A stretch of DNA of 64,000 nt from Linanthus parryae (lineage: Eukaryota > Streptophyta > Magnoliopsida > Ericales > Polemoniaceae): assembly GCA_023055425.1 (NCBI GenBank), contig JALGPY010000002.1, positions 49,871,321 through 49,935,320 of the forward strand, given 5' to 3'. The notes beneath the pieces are model-generated. The model ran no database searches. It worked only from the letters and a program-made list of their open reading frames with translations, and was not told the origin of the DNA. Of this stretch, positions 1 to 13,000 are shown piece by piece. Position 1 is the first letter of the stretch. Each line of letters starts with the position of its first letter. The position numbers and the translations under genes were made by a program.

Positions 1-390
1 AGCTAGTCGTCATTGCTTATTTCACTCTAGAAGGCAGGGAACATAATAAGGGGTTTGGCATTTCAGTTACTGACTACATGTATTGATATGAATGAAGTTG
101 TATGGAAGGTGTGTGATAAGATTCCCATGTCTCACCGGAAAATTACTGGTGTAAGCAGTGGATCCCATGGGAAAAATTCATAATATGATTCTTAGTGTTG
201 GTCACCACAAGAATGTTTTGAAGGCATGCATCTTCTTTAGGATTATTTTAATGTGGATCAAATGGGCTTGTATGTTTACTTGTAGTTCTAAAGTTCAATT
301 TACCTTTTTGAGTGATTTCGTAAGTATTGGCACTCAAATTTTGGAACTTTCCTGTTGCCACCACACTGAAATAACTGCGCTTCATTCCAG

Positions 391-486
391 TCATTAGACG
401 AGGTGCAGGCATATATAGTTGTCGAGAGGTCGATTGATGGGAACACTACGTCAATAGGTCTTATAGTGCACGAGATTCTTCATCTG
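391..486 (+). CDS. NUP188: NUP188 first exon inside the window
   Basis: This exon is 32 codons long, reads SLDEVQAYIVVERSIDGN and ends at a GTTAGT donor. The acceptor is TTCCAG at 385-390. The LDEVQ-YI-VERS motif matches the N-terminal part of plant NUP188, so this is not the first coding exon. I found no convincing coding match in bases 1-390, which should therefore be the 3' part of an intron. Confidence 0.8.
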
Positions 487-1040
487 GTTAGTTTCTGTTT
501 ACCTTTTCTACTGCACTATTGAAGATATACTATTTTCTTGTTTCTTTCATTATTACCGGGTACTCTGAGTATTATCTGAAACATCACTGGATATTTTATT
601 TTCGTTGGTGTCATTGCGGTTCTTATACTTTTTTTCTTTGTGCAATTCCGTGTTTGCATTTATTTTCATGTACCGTAGTGGCGTAGTGTTGTGTTTATTG
701 GAGAATTGTGCTTATTAATTCACCTTAAAACTGACAAAAAATACTATAAATAGCTCGCCGTTGAGCGAGTCAAATGACTTGATGCCTCGCCATGTCTCGA
801 CTTTTCAGTGCGTCATCGTAAGTATAGAATCTTGATCATACTGGGAATATCCTTAGGGCCCATATGCTCTCCCCCAGGTTGCCTGCATTATTCATGTATT
901 TTTTGATATGCCTGGCCAATTATGCTTGTTACACTATCTGAACTTAATTGGTCTAGGTGCCAGGCCTAACTTGAGCCCTACCTTATAACACCATCAGGTA
1001 AACATGTTCTGGCTTAAGAGGCGGCAGCCTGCTTTGTCCA

Positions 1041-1086
<46 letters not shown>

Positions 1087-4000
1087 TTCTCCTTCCATTC
1101 TGTAAAAGGAGCACACCGTATTTTGTTACTCCCTCCGTCTGCTTTTATATGTCCTGTTTTTTCGCCAACATGACGAAGCATTTGTAATTTTTTTGATAAT
1201 ATTGTTGAGGGATTGTAGCTCTACAACATTACAAAAATCTTCACTCATTTTTGTATCATTTGGTTAATCAAATAACCTCCTCAAAATGCTTCATCATGTT
1301 GGCTAAAAAACCAGGACACATAAAAGCAGACAGAGGGAGTGTTTCTTAAGCAACATGGCAGAAAAAAGACGAGGTTTCGAAAAGATAGTTCATGCGTGCT
1401 GCTTTGCCTGAGCCTAACAGTATGTTTGGATTACATGCTTTGGTGAGAAAGGAAAAGACATGATGAGAGAGGGTTATTGATGCAGGGTGATTCCCCCAAA
1501 CCTTGCAATTTTGTGGGCTATTGGTACTCATATTCTGATCAGTTTGACAAAGAATCAAACTGAATCTCAGTGGACCCTTGTTGCAGTCTTAACCTGCACC
1601 TTATCCAATCCTACCTCAGCTTTTAATGTAGCTTTAAAGCTGCAGCTTTTTGTTGTTTCAGTAACTAGTTGTTACTTAATCATGAAGAAAGGTCTTACTT
1701 AGCCTAGAGGTAAGGCCATATATGTCTTTTGTTACATTAGGGTAGCAAGTAGTATAGTTCCTCTATAAATAGGACTGTAGTATTATGTTTTAGAGATAGT
1801 TGAATTTTGAATCAAACCTTGAAAGGTAAAGAACCTAGAGTTCTGTTGGGTTTTCACCCTAGAAACCGAGAGTTTCTTTATTTCCCACTTCACTCTCCTT
1901 CTCAAGGTGTATCTTTGCACCAATTGTAGTACCAGGTTGCCTTTGGCTTTCCTGTGCTGCATTAGTTATCTCATTGGCGCTTGGATTACTTTGTAGGTAA
2001 GAATCAATGAGAATTCATGATAAAGTATGAGAAGAAATCTCACATAATTCAATTTTTCTTTCTCACCAAAAGTGGTGAGATTTGGTGAGAAAAGAAATTA
2101 GAAGAGAGCCAATATTTTTGTTGTGACAGAGTTATACTTCAAAAAATAAAATAAAATTGTCTCACCATAATGTTAGTAAAGGTTAGTTTGGTAAGATCAG
2201 TTAACATCTTTTCTTTTTCTCTACATTAATATGTTAAACCAGACATAAGAGATGAGAGTATGATCTTTTCTTATCATTTCTTAGTTAAGTAATCAAAACA
2301 AGTATGTGAGAGAACTTAATCGTTTCTTATCATTTATTTCCTCACACGACTCGCAAACACAGTGTAAATGGCATGGTATTGCAGTCCAAGCTGTAATGAA
2401 GCTTTCATATGAAACAATTCTAGCTTTTAATCGTCCAGCTACAACAACATATGCAAAACTATTCTCCCATTACCTTACTTACTTCACCTGTTAATCCTTG
2501 TATACCAATTATCCGATTACTGTATGGTATTAGGTTAGTTGCCTTGTAGTTTTTCAACTAGATCTGGAATAGAAACAGTAGCAAAATTTCGAATAGGCAA
2601 TACCCTACGAGCAAATAGGTGACTTGTGCTTCTCACCTGTAACGAAACACAAACATAGCTATAGCCCTGCATCCATTTGTTGTTGAAAATACTCCTGTCC
2701 CACGAAAATTATCCGCATTGCTAATCGAGGGTGTTCCTTATTGTTTGTTCACTTCCCTCTTTTAATGTTTTGAAATCTTATAGATTGACACGTTGCCCAA
2801 TAAAAAACAATTTTATTCCGAAATAACCAAAATAAATAAAACAACATAATAATAATAATAATAATGAAATGAATGAAGTTATGTTGCTAATTGATAAATA
2901 AAGGATGATTATGTCAATGCTATCACAAGAGTCAGATCTGGGTGCAATTAACTGCTTGAAGTCTAGTACAACGCGCACACGCATGCTGAATGCGGGATAG
3001 ACAAAAGTACAACATGGGAAAATGACTTGTAAAACCTAGTATTTGTACCAAAAAACAAGGATAGTGAATGTCCTGCAGATGTCTCTTATCTTATTTTACT
3101 TGTATCAGTGTGTGGTAGCGATTAAACGTTCTCAAGAGTAAAGGCATCAGGGAATAGTTTCTCCCAATCTGGTACTGTAGATTTTCGAGAGAGAGAGAGA
3201 GAGACCGTAGATATTGATCAATTTTGGTTTCTGTATCTTACTACAGGTTTCTTTGTGCATATCTTCGTTCTATGGAATTATCATGGTTCTGGATGATCCA
3301 TTTGATACATATCTCAAGTAGTAAAGTGAGAACAACCATAACAAGACACTGTTGTTAGACAAAACAACCGCACACATATGTTTAAACATCCAATGAATAT
3401 GCACAGTGTACACGGTAGAGCAGCATCCCAGACCTCCAATTGACCCTCAACTTAAATAAAATAAGTGAAAATCTCATACTTGAAGTTGTAAACCGGAAAG
3501 GACTTTTATACACACCATTTTGTCCCTGTAACAACATTAGAACATAGCGACAAGTTATGGTACAATTAGAAACACTAAATCTCATCCTTTTAATCTCTCG
3601 TTCATTGTTTTGGAAGTTTGGAACTCAACATACATATTCATACAGAAAATTAAGAGCATCAATCAAATCTGGGCTGCAATATAATATTTTTATTGCTCCT
3701 TATTCCCTGGATCATAATTTCCAGAAAAAAAATCTCAAATGAAGTGTAACCTGAGATTTTGTGTGAACCAAACTAGACATATAAATCGAACGTCTCACAG
3801 ATCGCCAGGGGATTCCAATATCAACAAGCGGGTGAAGCAGATTGGAGACATGAATCATAGCTAGTATTGCTAACTGCAGATAACACACCGCAGAACTCCA
3901 CCTTCTTGCAGTTCACTTTATAATTATATGAAAAGGAACTAAAATATTAAACTCTTACTACGAAACCTGAATCAATAGATAGATTTATTTGTATCACAAC

Positions 4001-7000
4001 TCAAATCTTGAACACTTTCGCAAACTGAATATGTAAACTTTACTAACAAACTATGTTATGAATACGTTACGAACTCTCTTCCTCTCCCTATGCTCTCAAG
4101 AACTTCAAAACTAAGGACAATAATTAACAATACTATTGTGTTCCTCTATCATTAAAAGTCAAGATTTTACAACCAAACAAAACTAATGACATCCATTCAT
4201 AGCACATCGAAAAAGAAAACAGAGAGAGATCAAGAGTTGGGGAAACTTTGAGAACTAGGGTTCATACCTATTGGAATTACGTCTGCCCAAATCTCGGATC
4301 TTGTAAGTCAATAGCTGTTACTAATTGAAAGATTCAATTAAATTTTTTACTCAAGGATATCTGAGTCAAGCCTCTTTCTGAGAGTGTAGTTCTGTCTGGG
4401 CAAACAAAGGAGTGTACGACGGAGAAGACTTCTTCCGCCGTCTGTTGAAAACCGAAGGTTTACTTATTTGGTTCAACCCTTCTATTTTGGTCTTATTAGA
4501 ATTTCAGTTAGGCAAAGCTTCTATTAACCTTTGTAAGTAGTATTCCTTTTTGATCTAAATTAAAAAAAAAAAAATCCCTTCAAAGATGACGGCTATGGGT
4601 GGGTTTGGTATCAACTTTTTGGATTTTAAAAGTTGTCTTAAAAAGATGGTGTAAGAAAAGTCTGTGACACAAAAGCGAACAACAAAAGATGTACGAGTTT
4701 GGTAAAAAAAGTTCGTGCTGTAAAAAGTCAGTGATGTGACAGTTTGTTGTTTAGTGAAAGTTACAAATATGCCCGTTCCTGGAAAAAGTTAGTGATGTTA
4801 CAATTGATTGTTGAGGACATTATTGTCAGGTTTGTGGAAAATAAGACGCAAAAAAGATGCTCAAACCCAACTTTTTTCTTCCCCTCATTTTGCACTAGAA
4901 GCCAAAAGCCAAAATCCAAAATTCTCCCAAAAAAAAGTTGATACCAAACCTTTGCTTCAAGTCCAAAAAGCAAAAAAGTTTATTTTGGATGAAAAGGTCA
5001 AACAAATCTGGTACCAAACCCATTATTATATGCATGTAAGGCCCACATCTATCTAAGTCTTATATCACAGGTAGTCGGGGGTGTATGACTCTGCCTGAAG
5101 AGGGTCTGATTATCACTGTAATGGAAAAATGGTAGAGGTAAGCATTTGGATAAGTTTTGGATAATAGCAAGCTAGATATCTTTTTTACAGATAGCCAAAG
5201 TTGAACTATATTAACCTTTTAAGGAGAGGGCAAAGAGAATCGCTCGAATCTTTAAAATAGCAATATGAATTTCCTAGACATAAGAAGAAGATTTTGGAAC
5301 ACTCAAACTCTGTGGGGGACAATGGATATATACTTATATGCAAACATGGCAAACTTTGTTGGGGCTACTACAGCATTTTGAAACGGATAGCTGGGCAAGC
5401 CCTCCAAGCCTGTGTGCTGCATTGTCCACATCTCATTCAGGTGTGAGATATATCAACTCCTCTCTAATTAGGATTTCTGAACATATTTTGATGAGTAATT
5501 ATTCAAATTTTCGAGACAAATGTATCATGCCACTTCAAATGATCGCCACAACATACACTGGAAGCAACTGCTTTCGTAGCTCTCTTGGTCCCTGAGTACG
5601 ATTTTACCGTTGGCAGCAGAAGAATGGTCAGTTTTGCAATATTTACTTACTTTTGAAGTGATTGAAAATTTCGACAAGGACTACTTCTGCTGGTGTATTT
5701 TTGTTTCTATATATACAGAGATGTGAGCCATAAGAAGAAATGAGTGGGTGACATAACAGCCTGTCTGATACCAGTTTAATATTGAGAAAAAACGATGAAT
5801 ATTTTAAACGACTGCTTTTAATAAAAATATCCTGAAAAAACAAACAGAAAAACATCCCACCAAACACGTTTGTTTAAAAACTGGGTTTTTAATCAAATCA
5901 GTTTCAGAAAGGGTTCTTAAGCGTGCACTAAGTAGGTGAATGAATGGTTCTGCGTGTTAAACCTCTAACATATTCTAATTCAGTCCATTGTCCTCTCCTA
6001 TTCTGTTCTACATGAACTCATTACAATGCTCTTTCAATGAAATATGAAATCAAACAGAGACTTTCATGACATATTTTACCTTGTTCATTGATTTCTGCTG
6101 AATTATTCTTGCTCCTTTTGCAATTTCTATTGCTGGACAGCAGCTCTTGTCACATTCAGAATTACAACATCTGACGTTTTGGTTGTGTAAATTGTGTTGT
6201 CATTCAGGCGATGCTTCAGTACTACTTGGAAAGACAGTGTTTGTTGAAGTGTACTAAACAGATTATCCTGAATGCATGTAAGTCCTTTAAGTAGCTAATT
6301 TTTTTGTTAATTCTTTTTATGTGTTTGTTGGCATGTGGGTGTGCATGGATATATCTCTAGATTGGACCATCATGTTCAACATATCATTGCCAGTTTCTAG
6401 TTTGAATTAAACACCCAAATGTTGCCGCCTTCCAAGAAAATCCATCTTTATCTGTTCATATGTGCGCCATTTAGTCAGGCTGTCTTCTATTGCTTCTGTG
6501 TAAAGAAACATCTGTGAAGGAATTGAAGTACTTTTACTTGTGTCCTATTATGATTTCGGTTTTCTCTTTTCTGTTGATGTGGGAAGGGTGCTCGTAGCTT
6601 GACTCGACAGTTGTGAGAAAGAGTCACAATCTGTGTTGCACCATCACTTCACCTGAGCTCGCATTTGCATATTAGAAATCAGAAACGTGGAAACCCAGGA
6701 GACAATCATGCAGTGTCTCTGAAAGTCCCAGATGCAGATTTCAGAGGCGTGTTCCATCTTTCCTCTCCTTTTATTCTTCCTTTCTCTCTCTAACTGGTTC
6801 AGAGAACCCTAGAGAGCTGACCCCTCTGAACGTACAAGTAATATTTTACCCCCTCCCCAATGTTTAGATGTTACTATATGATACCCTTAATGGGTTTAGA
6901 ATTGCAAAAAATACATTTAGTCCCCCATTTTTCAGTTGCTTGTGAAATAGCCTAGTTTAGTTTTGATTTAATACCTTTTTTTTAGCATACTTGATAGTTC

Positions 7001-10000
7001 AAAAGATAGAAATTTTTCCATATCATAATTTGTTATAAATTTTACGCACACGCACTCCTAAATTTTCTGTTCCCCACGGTTTGTGTCTCCCCATTTCTCT
7101 AAATTAGGCGTATCAGCGTCCCCATTTAGTCTAGTCTCTGTCTCCGTTTATGTTCTACACAGGTCATAGTTGTTGTAGATTTCTTAGGCTATGCGTTGGC
7201 TAGGATGTTTGTTGGAAAAGAACATGGAAGCAAAGGAAAAGAATCCAAGAATCCTTTATTTAATTGGCTGTGAACAAAATTCGTCATTAACTATTAATTT
7301 CAAATAGTAGAAATGATTTGGTAGGAATTTTGTTTCCATATTCTAGCAAAATTCTTGTTTCCAAGATCTTCGAGGTTCTTTCATTTCATTTTTTCTTTCT
7401 TTTCATACACAAAGCCCAGTTTCCAAGTATAGCTTTAGAGATCTCCTGATTAGTTGAAGAGTGTTAAGGAATTCGAGCAAGCTTTTCCGGGATATGACCC
7501 ATGTTGAATTTCATATCATTTTTGTCCAATTATCCCAACATTCAGCTTTCTTATCCTCATTAACCTGTGCAAGTAATCATCTCATTTATTCTAACATACA
7601 AAGAGTTCAAAGAACCACAGAAAAAATGTGGAATTTTTGTCCAAGAAATTATGATTTTGTGACAACTTGTCATACTTCCCCCTTAGGAGAAACCAGACTT
7701 TCTCCCTTCATAAGCGGGTCTTGACAATGCACGATTTTACGAAACCCTGAGATTTCAAACATTTTCTGAATTGCAGTCAGAAGATTCCTCTCAGTCGAGA
7801 TATTGGATTGAAACCCTGTGATTTTGGACATTGTCGTCAAGTTGTAACCAGTAGGTCTGGCGCACCGAATTGGGAAATGATCTCTTTCTGCACGACCTCA
7901 TCACTCAGCATCACACAGTGATTGAGAGGATTGTATTAAGTAGTCTTTCAGAGCCGTCCCAGTACTTCACGTCAGCTTTATTTGAATAGAAACATGTTTG
8001 GTTACATCTAGTTCCCTCCATTCCTTGATAGTGTGATAGCCCGTGATAAAAATATCTAAGATCTGGGTTGGGTGGTATTTTCATCTTTATTATCCTTAAA
8101 TCTTAACTTCTGCTTTTTGATTATACTGGTCCTTTATGCAGTAAATGAAGAAACTCCAAAAGAAGGTACCACTATGAGAAAAGAGGCAAACCATCTATTT
8201 TCTGATGGGCTAGAAAAAAGGCTAATAGGCATCTTGGAAGATCTTCTCTCGTCCAGTCTCCCGCAGCACATGGTAATTCATTTCGTTTTGAGCTTATTTG
8301 TTAAACATTGATAATCATGATTTTAGTAGTGGGTGTCAGAGGTTGCTTTTTTACTAACTCAATAGTTGTACTGCTAAAGCTTGTCAACAGTATTGGTCTT
8401 TTACTGTTTGCAATGTTAAAGGAGATAGGTTGCATTGAAGATGAGTGGTGGATGAGTTGCTAACCATGAATTAGCAGTTGTGATCTGAGTGTGGAAGGTT
8501 AGGATATCCATGCTGTATGAAAAGGACAATGATGATTGGTTGATTCACGTCAGAGTTGGTGGGACGGGTGTATCTACGTGGAAGTTTTGGCTTTATTTGA
8601 ATATCTCTTATTTTCCTGCTTCTGTTTTGAGGAATCATGTTTAGCAGTTTTATCTCGGTGGTAAAAGTTCATATTTGTTGTTCAAAAGCCCTTTACTATT
8701 CTAGGACTCAGATTTTAGCATACATTGCTTGTGACCGTAGTTTTCATAACTGTACTATAAGGGTCCCGTACTATAATTTCGAGATGGCAATTTGGTTTGA
8801 AGTTATGGTGATATCCATTTAGCCCTGCACAATAAGAACCCCAGCATTTTTAGTCTGACATTGGACATTGTTAATTATATTTCCATTTGAGTGTCATGCA
8901 GCATGACACTCAAATGACATTTCATTGCTAATGATGCTTTACGGGTTGACATGGTATTTGTGCCGTTTTATTTCAGAAATTACTCCATCCTTCCCATATT
9001 AAAATCCCATCTTTCTGTTCTTGGATATCTGAGAATGTTAGTCCGATTTGATTATTCATCTTTCCATGCTTAATTTTCAACCATATATCCTCAGAAAGTA
9101 GTTACTATCTTTTTTAAGTGAGAAAGTCTGTGTAATGGTAAATAACTTTCTAAAATAGGTTATACCCCAATAATTCATATCGATTAGATAGTTTCTATCG
9201 CTCCAAGAGATGAACAAAATAGGAAGGAGAAGTAGCTGGTTTCAGTTCATGGCGTTATGTGAGAATCAATAAAAATCATAGTGCTTCATTTTGTGATTCT
9301 TTACTCATTAGGCCCAAAGTTTCCAGGATTTTTCGGCATGTAAGATATGTTTTATACTTAGGGAGCAATATCCTTTTACTTGGTTTAGTTTTAGTTCTGC
9401 TTTTAACATTCATTCCTGGAAATGCTTTGTAGGATATTGACCTATTTAGTTTATGGGCTGAGGAGATCTTGATTGAAGGCAATCTGGTCCTCGACATTTT
9501 GTTCCTTTCTTACCAAGAATCTTTCTGTTCTTGTGACAGCAAACATTGGAAAGAGTTGTGTTTGTTCTATGAGGTAAAAAACTGACGTTCTGTTGGAATT
9601 CGTTTTTCTCTTAGTTCTTATCCTTGATTTTGGGCATCATGATGCAGGGTATGATATGTGGAACTTCTAACTTTGGGAAGCTGGCAATATCAGCTGAAGC
9701 GCTGCAGTCATTTTATAATGCTAAAGTTCAGTTGTTACTTATTCTTATAAAAGCCTTGGACTTGGAAAATCTTCTCCGAATGATTCATGATGAAATGCCT
9801 TTCAGGTTTAACCAACTTCTACTTTCCTTGTTATTTTTATTCAATGTTAATATTACATGGGATATTTGTTATGGGTTGTTATATCCATAGATTTTAAAAT
9901 CGAACTGGAGATTCAACTGGCCAGTAGCCTGGACCAGTGGGCCATTGTTTTAACTCTGGTCCAAAAAAGTTAATGATTAGAGTAAATATAGTACGAGCTG

Positions 10001-13000
10001 TAGTCAATATTATACCGGGTCGCTGGACCAGTGGGCCATTGGTTTAAATCTGGTCCAAAAAAGTTAACAATTAGAGCAAATATAGTACAAGCTGTAATCA
10101 ATATTCTACAGGTTATATATTTTCGTAGCAAGGATAATTGCTAAAAGTCTAGATAAGAACAAGTCAGGAAGCTTGAAAAGTTATACAGACGAGCATAACT
10201 AATTTCTTTCAGTTTTGATATTAGCAAGGGGTTTTTGAAATACACTAGCAATGGAAGCTGCATTTTTACTATGTCAGACCTTGGTGGTTTAAGTTCCATC
10301 CAGGTCACTGGTTCAACAGTGTACCACCAGCTCAACCTCAAGCTGACCGGTTCACTTGGATATCCAATTTTGATATTGCTCCTGGACCAGCCTGGTGTCA
10401 ATTATCTTACTGTCCGTGCGTCCCAGTTTGAAAATATGAGTATATAGTGTGCTCGTGTAGTACATATATTCTTGGACAAAGTAGAGTAAACCCTCTTGCA
10501 ATCTGCTTGTTCGCCCACATAACCCCCTGCACTATCGTATTGAGCACAAAATCCCATGCACAATTATAAGTACAGATTGCCCCCAAAGTTGAACTCCGTT
10601 AGATTTCTTGGATGGGTTCAAGGGCATTCCATGCATTTTCTTCTCTTAAATCTTAACATATAAAAAAAGTCTCTCTCCCTCTCCCCTAAGACTCCACCAC
10701 GACCAGTGGCGGAGCCAGGAAATCAAGTCAGCCGGGGCAAGATTCGTGAAGTCAAAAGTCAAAGTCAACAGCCAAAAATCGTTATATTTTAACGATGGAA
10801 TACTTTCCGCATTAGGTAAAGCTGTCGATTCTACACTCTGCTCCTTTATCAAAAATTTATCCATAACTGTATAATGCAAATAATACTCATATTAAAATTT
10901 GAGGACTTTAATCAAGGAAGTCGGAAACGAAAAAAAACTGACTCGGAGGGAACTCGAACACAGGTAGTAAGCATTACTAAATATTACAACTAACCGAGCT
11001 GTCGATTCTACGCTCGGCTTCTTTATCAAAAATTTATCCATAACTGTATAATGCAAATAATACTCCGATTAAAATTTGACGACTTTAATCAAGGACGTCG
11101 GAAACAAACAAACAAACAAAAAACTGACAAGGGACGGACTCAAACACAGGTATGGTAAGCCAAACACAAGTATAGTAAGCATTACTAAACATTACAACTA
11201 GCTCGGGCAAGTAGGTAGTTTTGAAATTAAATGGGGCAAAATTTTATCTCTTAGCAATTAGTCACGAAAAAAGAAGTCTCAAACAAACAAAAGAAAACTG
11301 CCCTGGAGGGACTCGAACACAGGTAGCAACAATACTAAACATTCTAACTAACCGCTTTGACAAGTGGCTAGTTTTGAACTTTAGTGCGGCAAAATATTAT
11401 CTCTCTTAATAATTATTCACAAAAAAAGAAGTCTGAAACAAACAAAATTAACTGACTGGGAGGAGAGTCGAACACGGGTAAGAAGCATTTCTAAGCACTG
11501 CCACTAACTGCTCGGGCAAGTAGGTAGCTTTGGACTTCAGGGGGGGGGGGGGCAAAATTTTATATCTCTGAACAATTACTCATAAAAAATTAAAAAAATT
11601 ATGGGTACTAGTAGAATTTTTTTAATTTCAGGGGGGGGCAACTGCCCCCCCTTGCCCCTACGTAGATCCGCCCCTGACCAACAAGCACCGCCACCCTTCT
11701 CTCTCTCACCCTTTATGTTCTCTCTCTCTCTCTGTCTGTCTGTCTCACCATATCTCCATTTAAATCCATCCCACTCCGCCATGAATTGCAGCTCATCATT
11801 CATAAAGGGCTCGCTAATGGATGCTGATCTAAGCATCTGACGTCCCCCACATAGGAGCCTCTTCCTAGCTGTCTTCTTTGGTCCAGAGCACGATCAATCC
11901 TGTCTCTAAAGGAATTGGAATCAGAATATAAAGGGCTGGAGTGATTTTGAGTGAGATCAGACCCCATTAAATTACTGAAAGTGTGACCTCTTCCAAATCC
12001 TAATCAATTTACCCCTCTAATTATCTCTGGAGATCCTGGAATTTTCGGGCCATGCCCACGAGCATCTCCTACAACCTTCAAATTAAGGAATAATATTTGA
12101 AACCATGGATGATGGACCTTATGCAATCGAACCGACACTCACCTGACTCAAACTGGTCCCGACCAGGCCGAAATTATCTACTACTCTGTGAAGATTCTTG
12201 CACAAATCGCCAATATTCATTCAACGTAGGCTTTCACACGAACCCGGTACAACAACCCTGTGTATTTGGTTGAGTTCTTCACAGAATGAGAGTCCATGAA
12301 ACTGGAATTCAGCGTATAAAATAAAGCCCAATCCATGAGAGCGGTGTAAGGTGAAAAATTGTCAGCTAAAGATGACCCCACCTGATGAAGGATCCGAAAT
12401 TACTGGAGAAGCACCCAGAAGTGAGTCATTCTGATTATTTTGTTGACGATGAAGATGTTCGAGAGCGGTCATGTCAATCTCACTCAACAAAATCTAGAGC
12501 TCTCTGGTATACCTATGTTACCCACAACCTTCATCTCCAACTTCTCAGCTAGGTTCAACATCACAGGCAATGAAATATAAACAACAAAACTATGTTTAGA
12601 CATAGTTTACGCAGAGGAAGAAACTAAACAGAGTGATACAAAGTTGCAAACGATCAAGAAATTTCAAATTGAAATCAGAGTTCTGAAAAATGGGTATTGT
12701 TCCAGACAAAGAGATTTCAAATGGAAATCAGAGATTCTGCCAAGGGGTTTTGTTCCAGATACTGAAACCAGTACAAATGATACAGAATAAAGCAACAAAG
12801 AAACTCATTAGCTTTGGGGTCTCATTGATTTGGATTTTTGGGGGATAACGGGTAAAATGAAGAGTGAGATTTCAGAGAGAGAGTATAGAGGGTGAGAGAG
12901 AAGGGTGGTTGTGTTGGTTGTGGTGGGAAATAGAACAAAGGGTGAGAATCGAGATAGATAAGATGACGTCGTTTGTTGATAGGTTAAGAGAAGAAGAAAA

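Larger units (their letters stand above)
487..6207. other. NUP188 intron, 5.7 kb
   Basis: Apart from the poly-C tract, a Stowaway-like MITE, short AAT and GA repeats (about 2850-2866 and 3187-3204) and a GTTTGGTA-type MITE, I recognise nothing. The small open frames here have no protein-like character. Confidence 0.55.

Noticed and set aside
1..390. An upstream NUP188 exon after TTTCAG at about 61-66
   Set aside because: The frames there (for example LLTTCIDMNEVVWKVC) do not resemble the expected NUP188 text before LDEVQ and give no in-phase join to 391.
10940..11480. tRNA genes suggested by repeated GACTCGAACACAGG
   Set aside because: The repeats lack cloverleaf partners and are parts of diverged transposon units.
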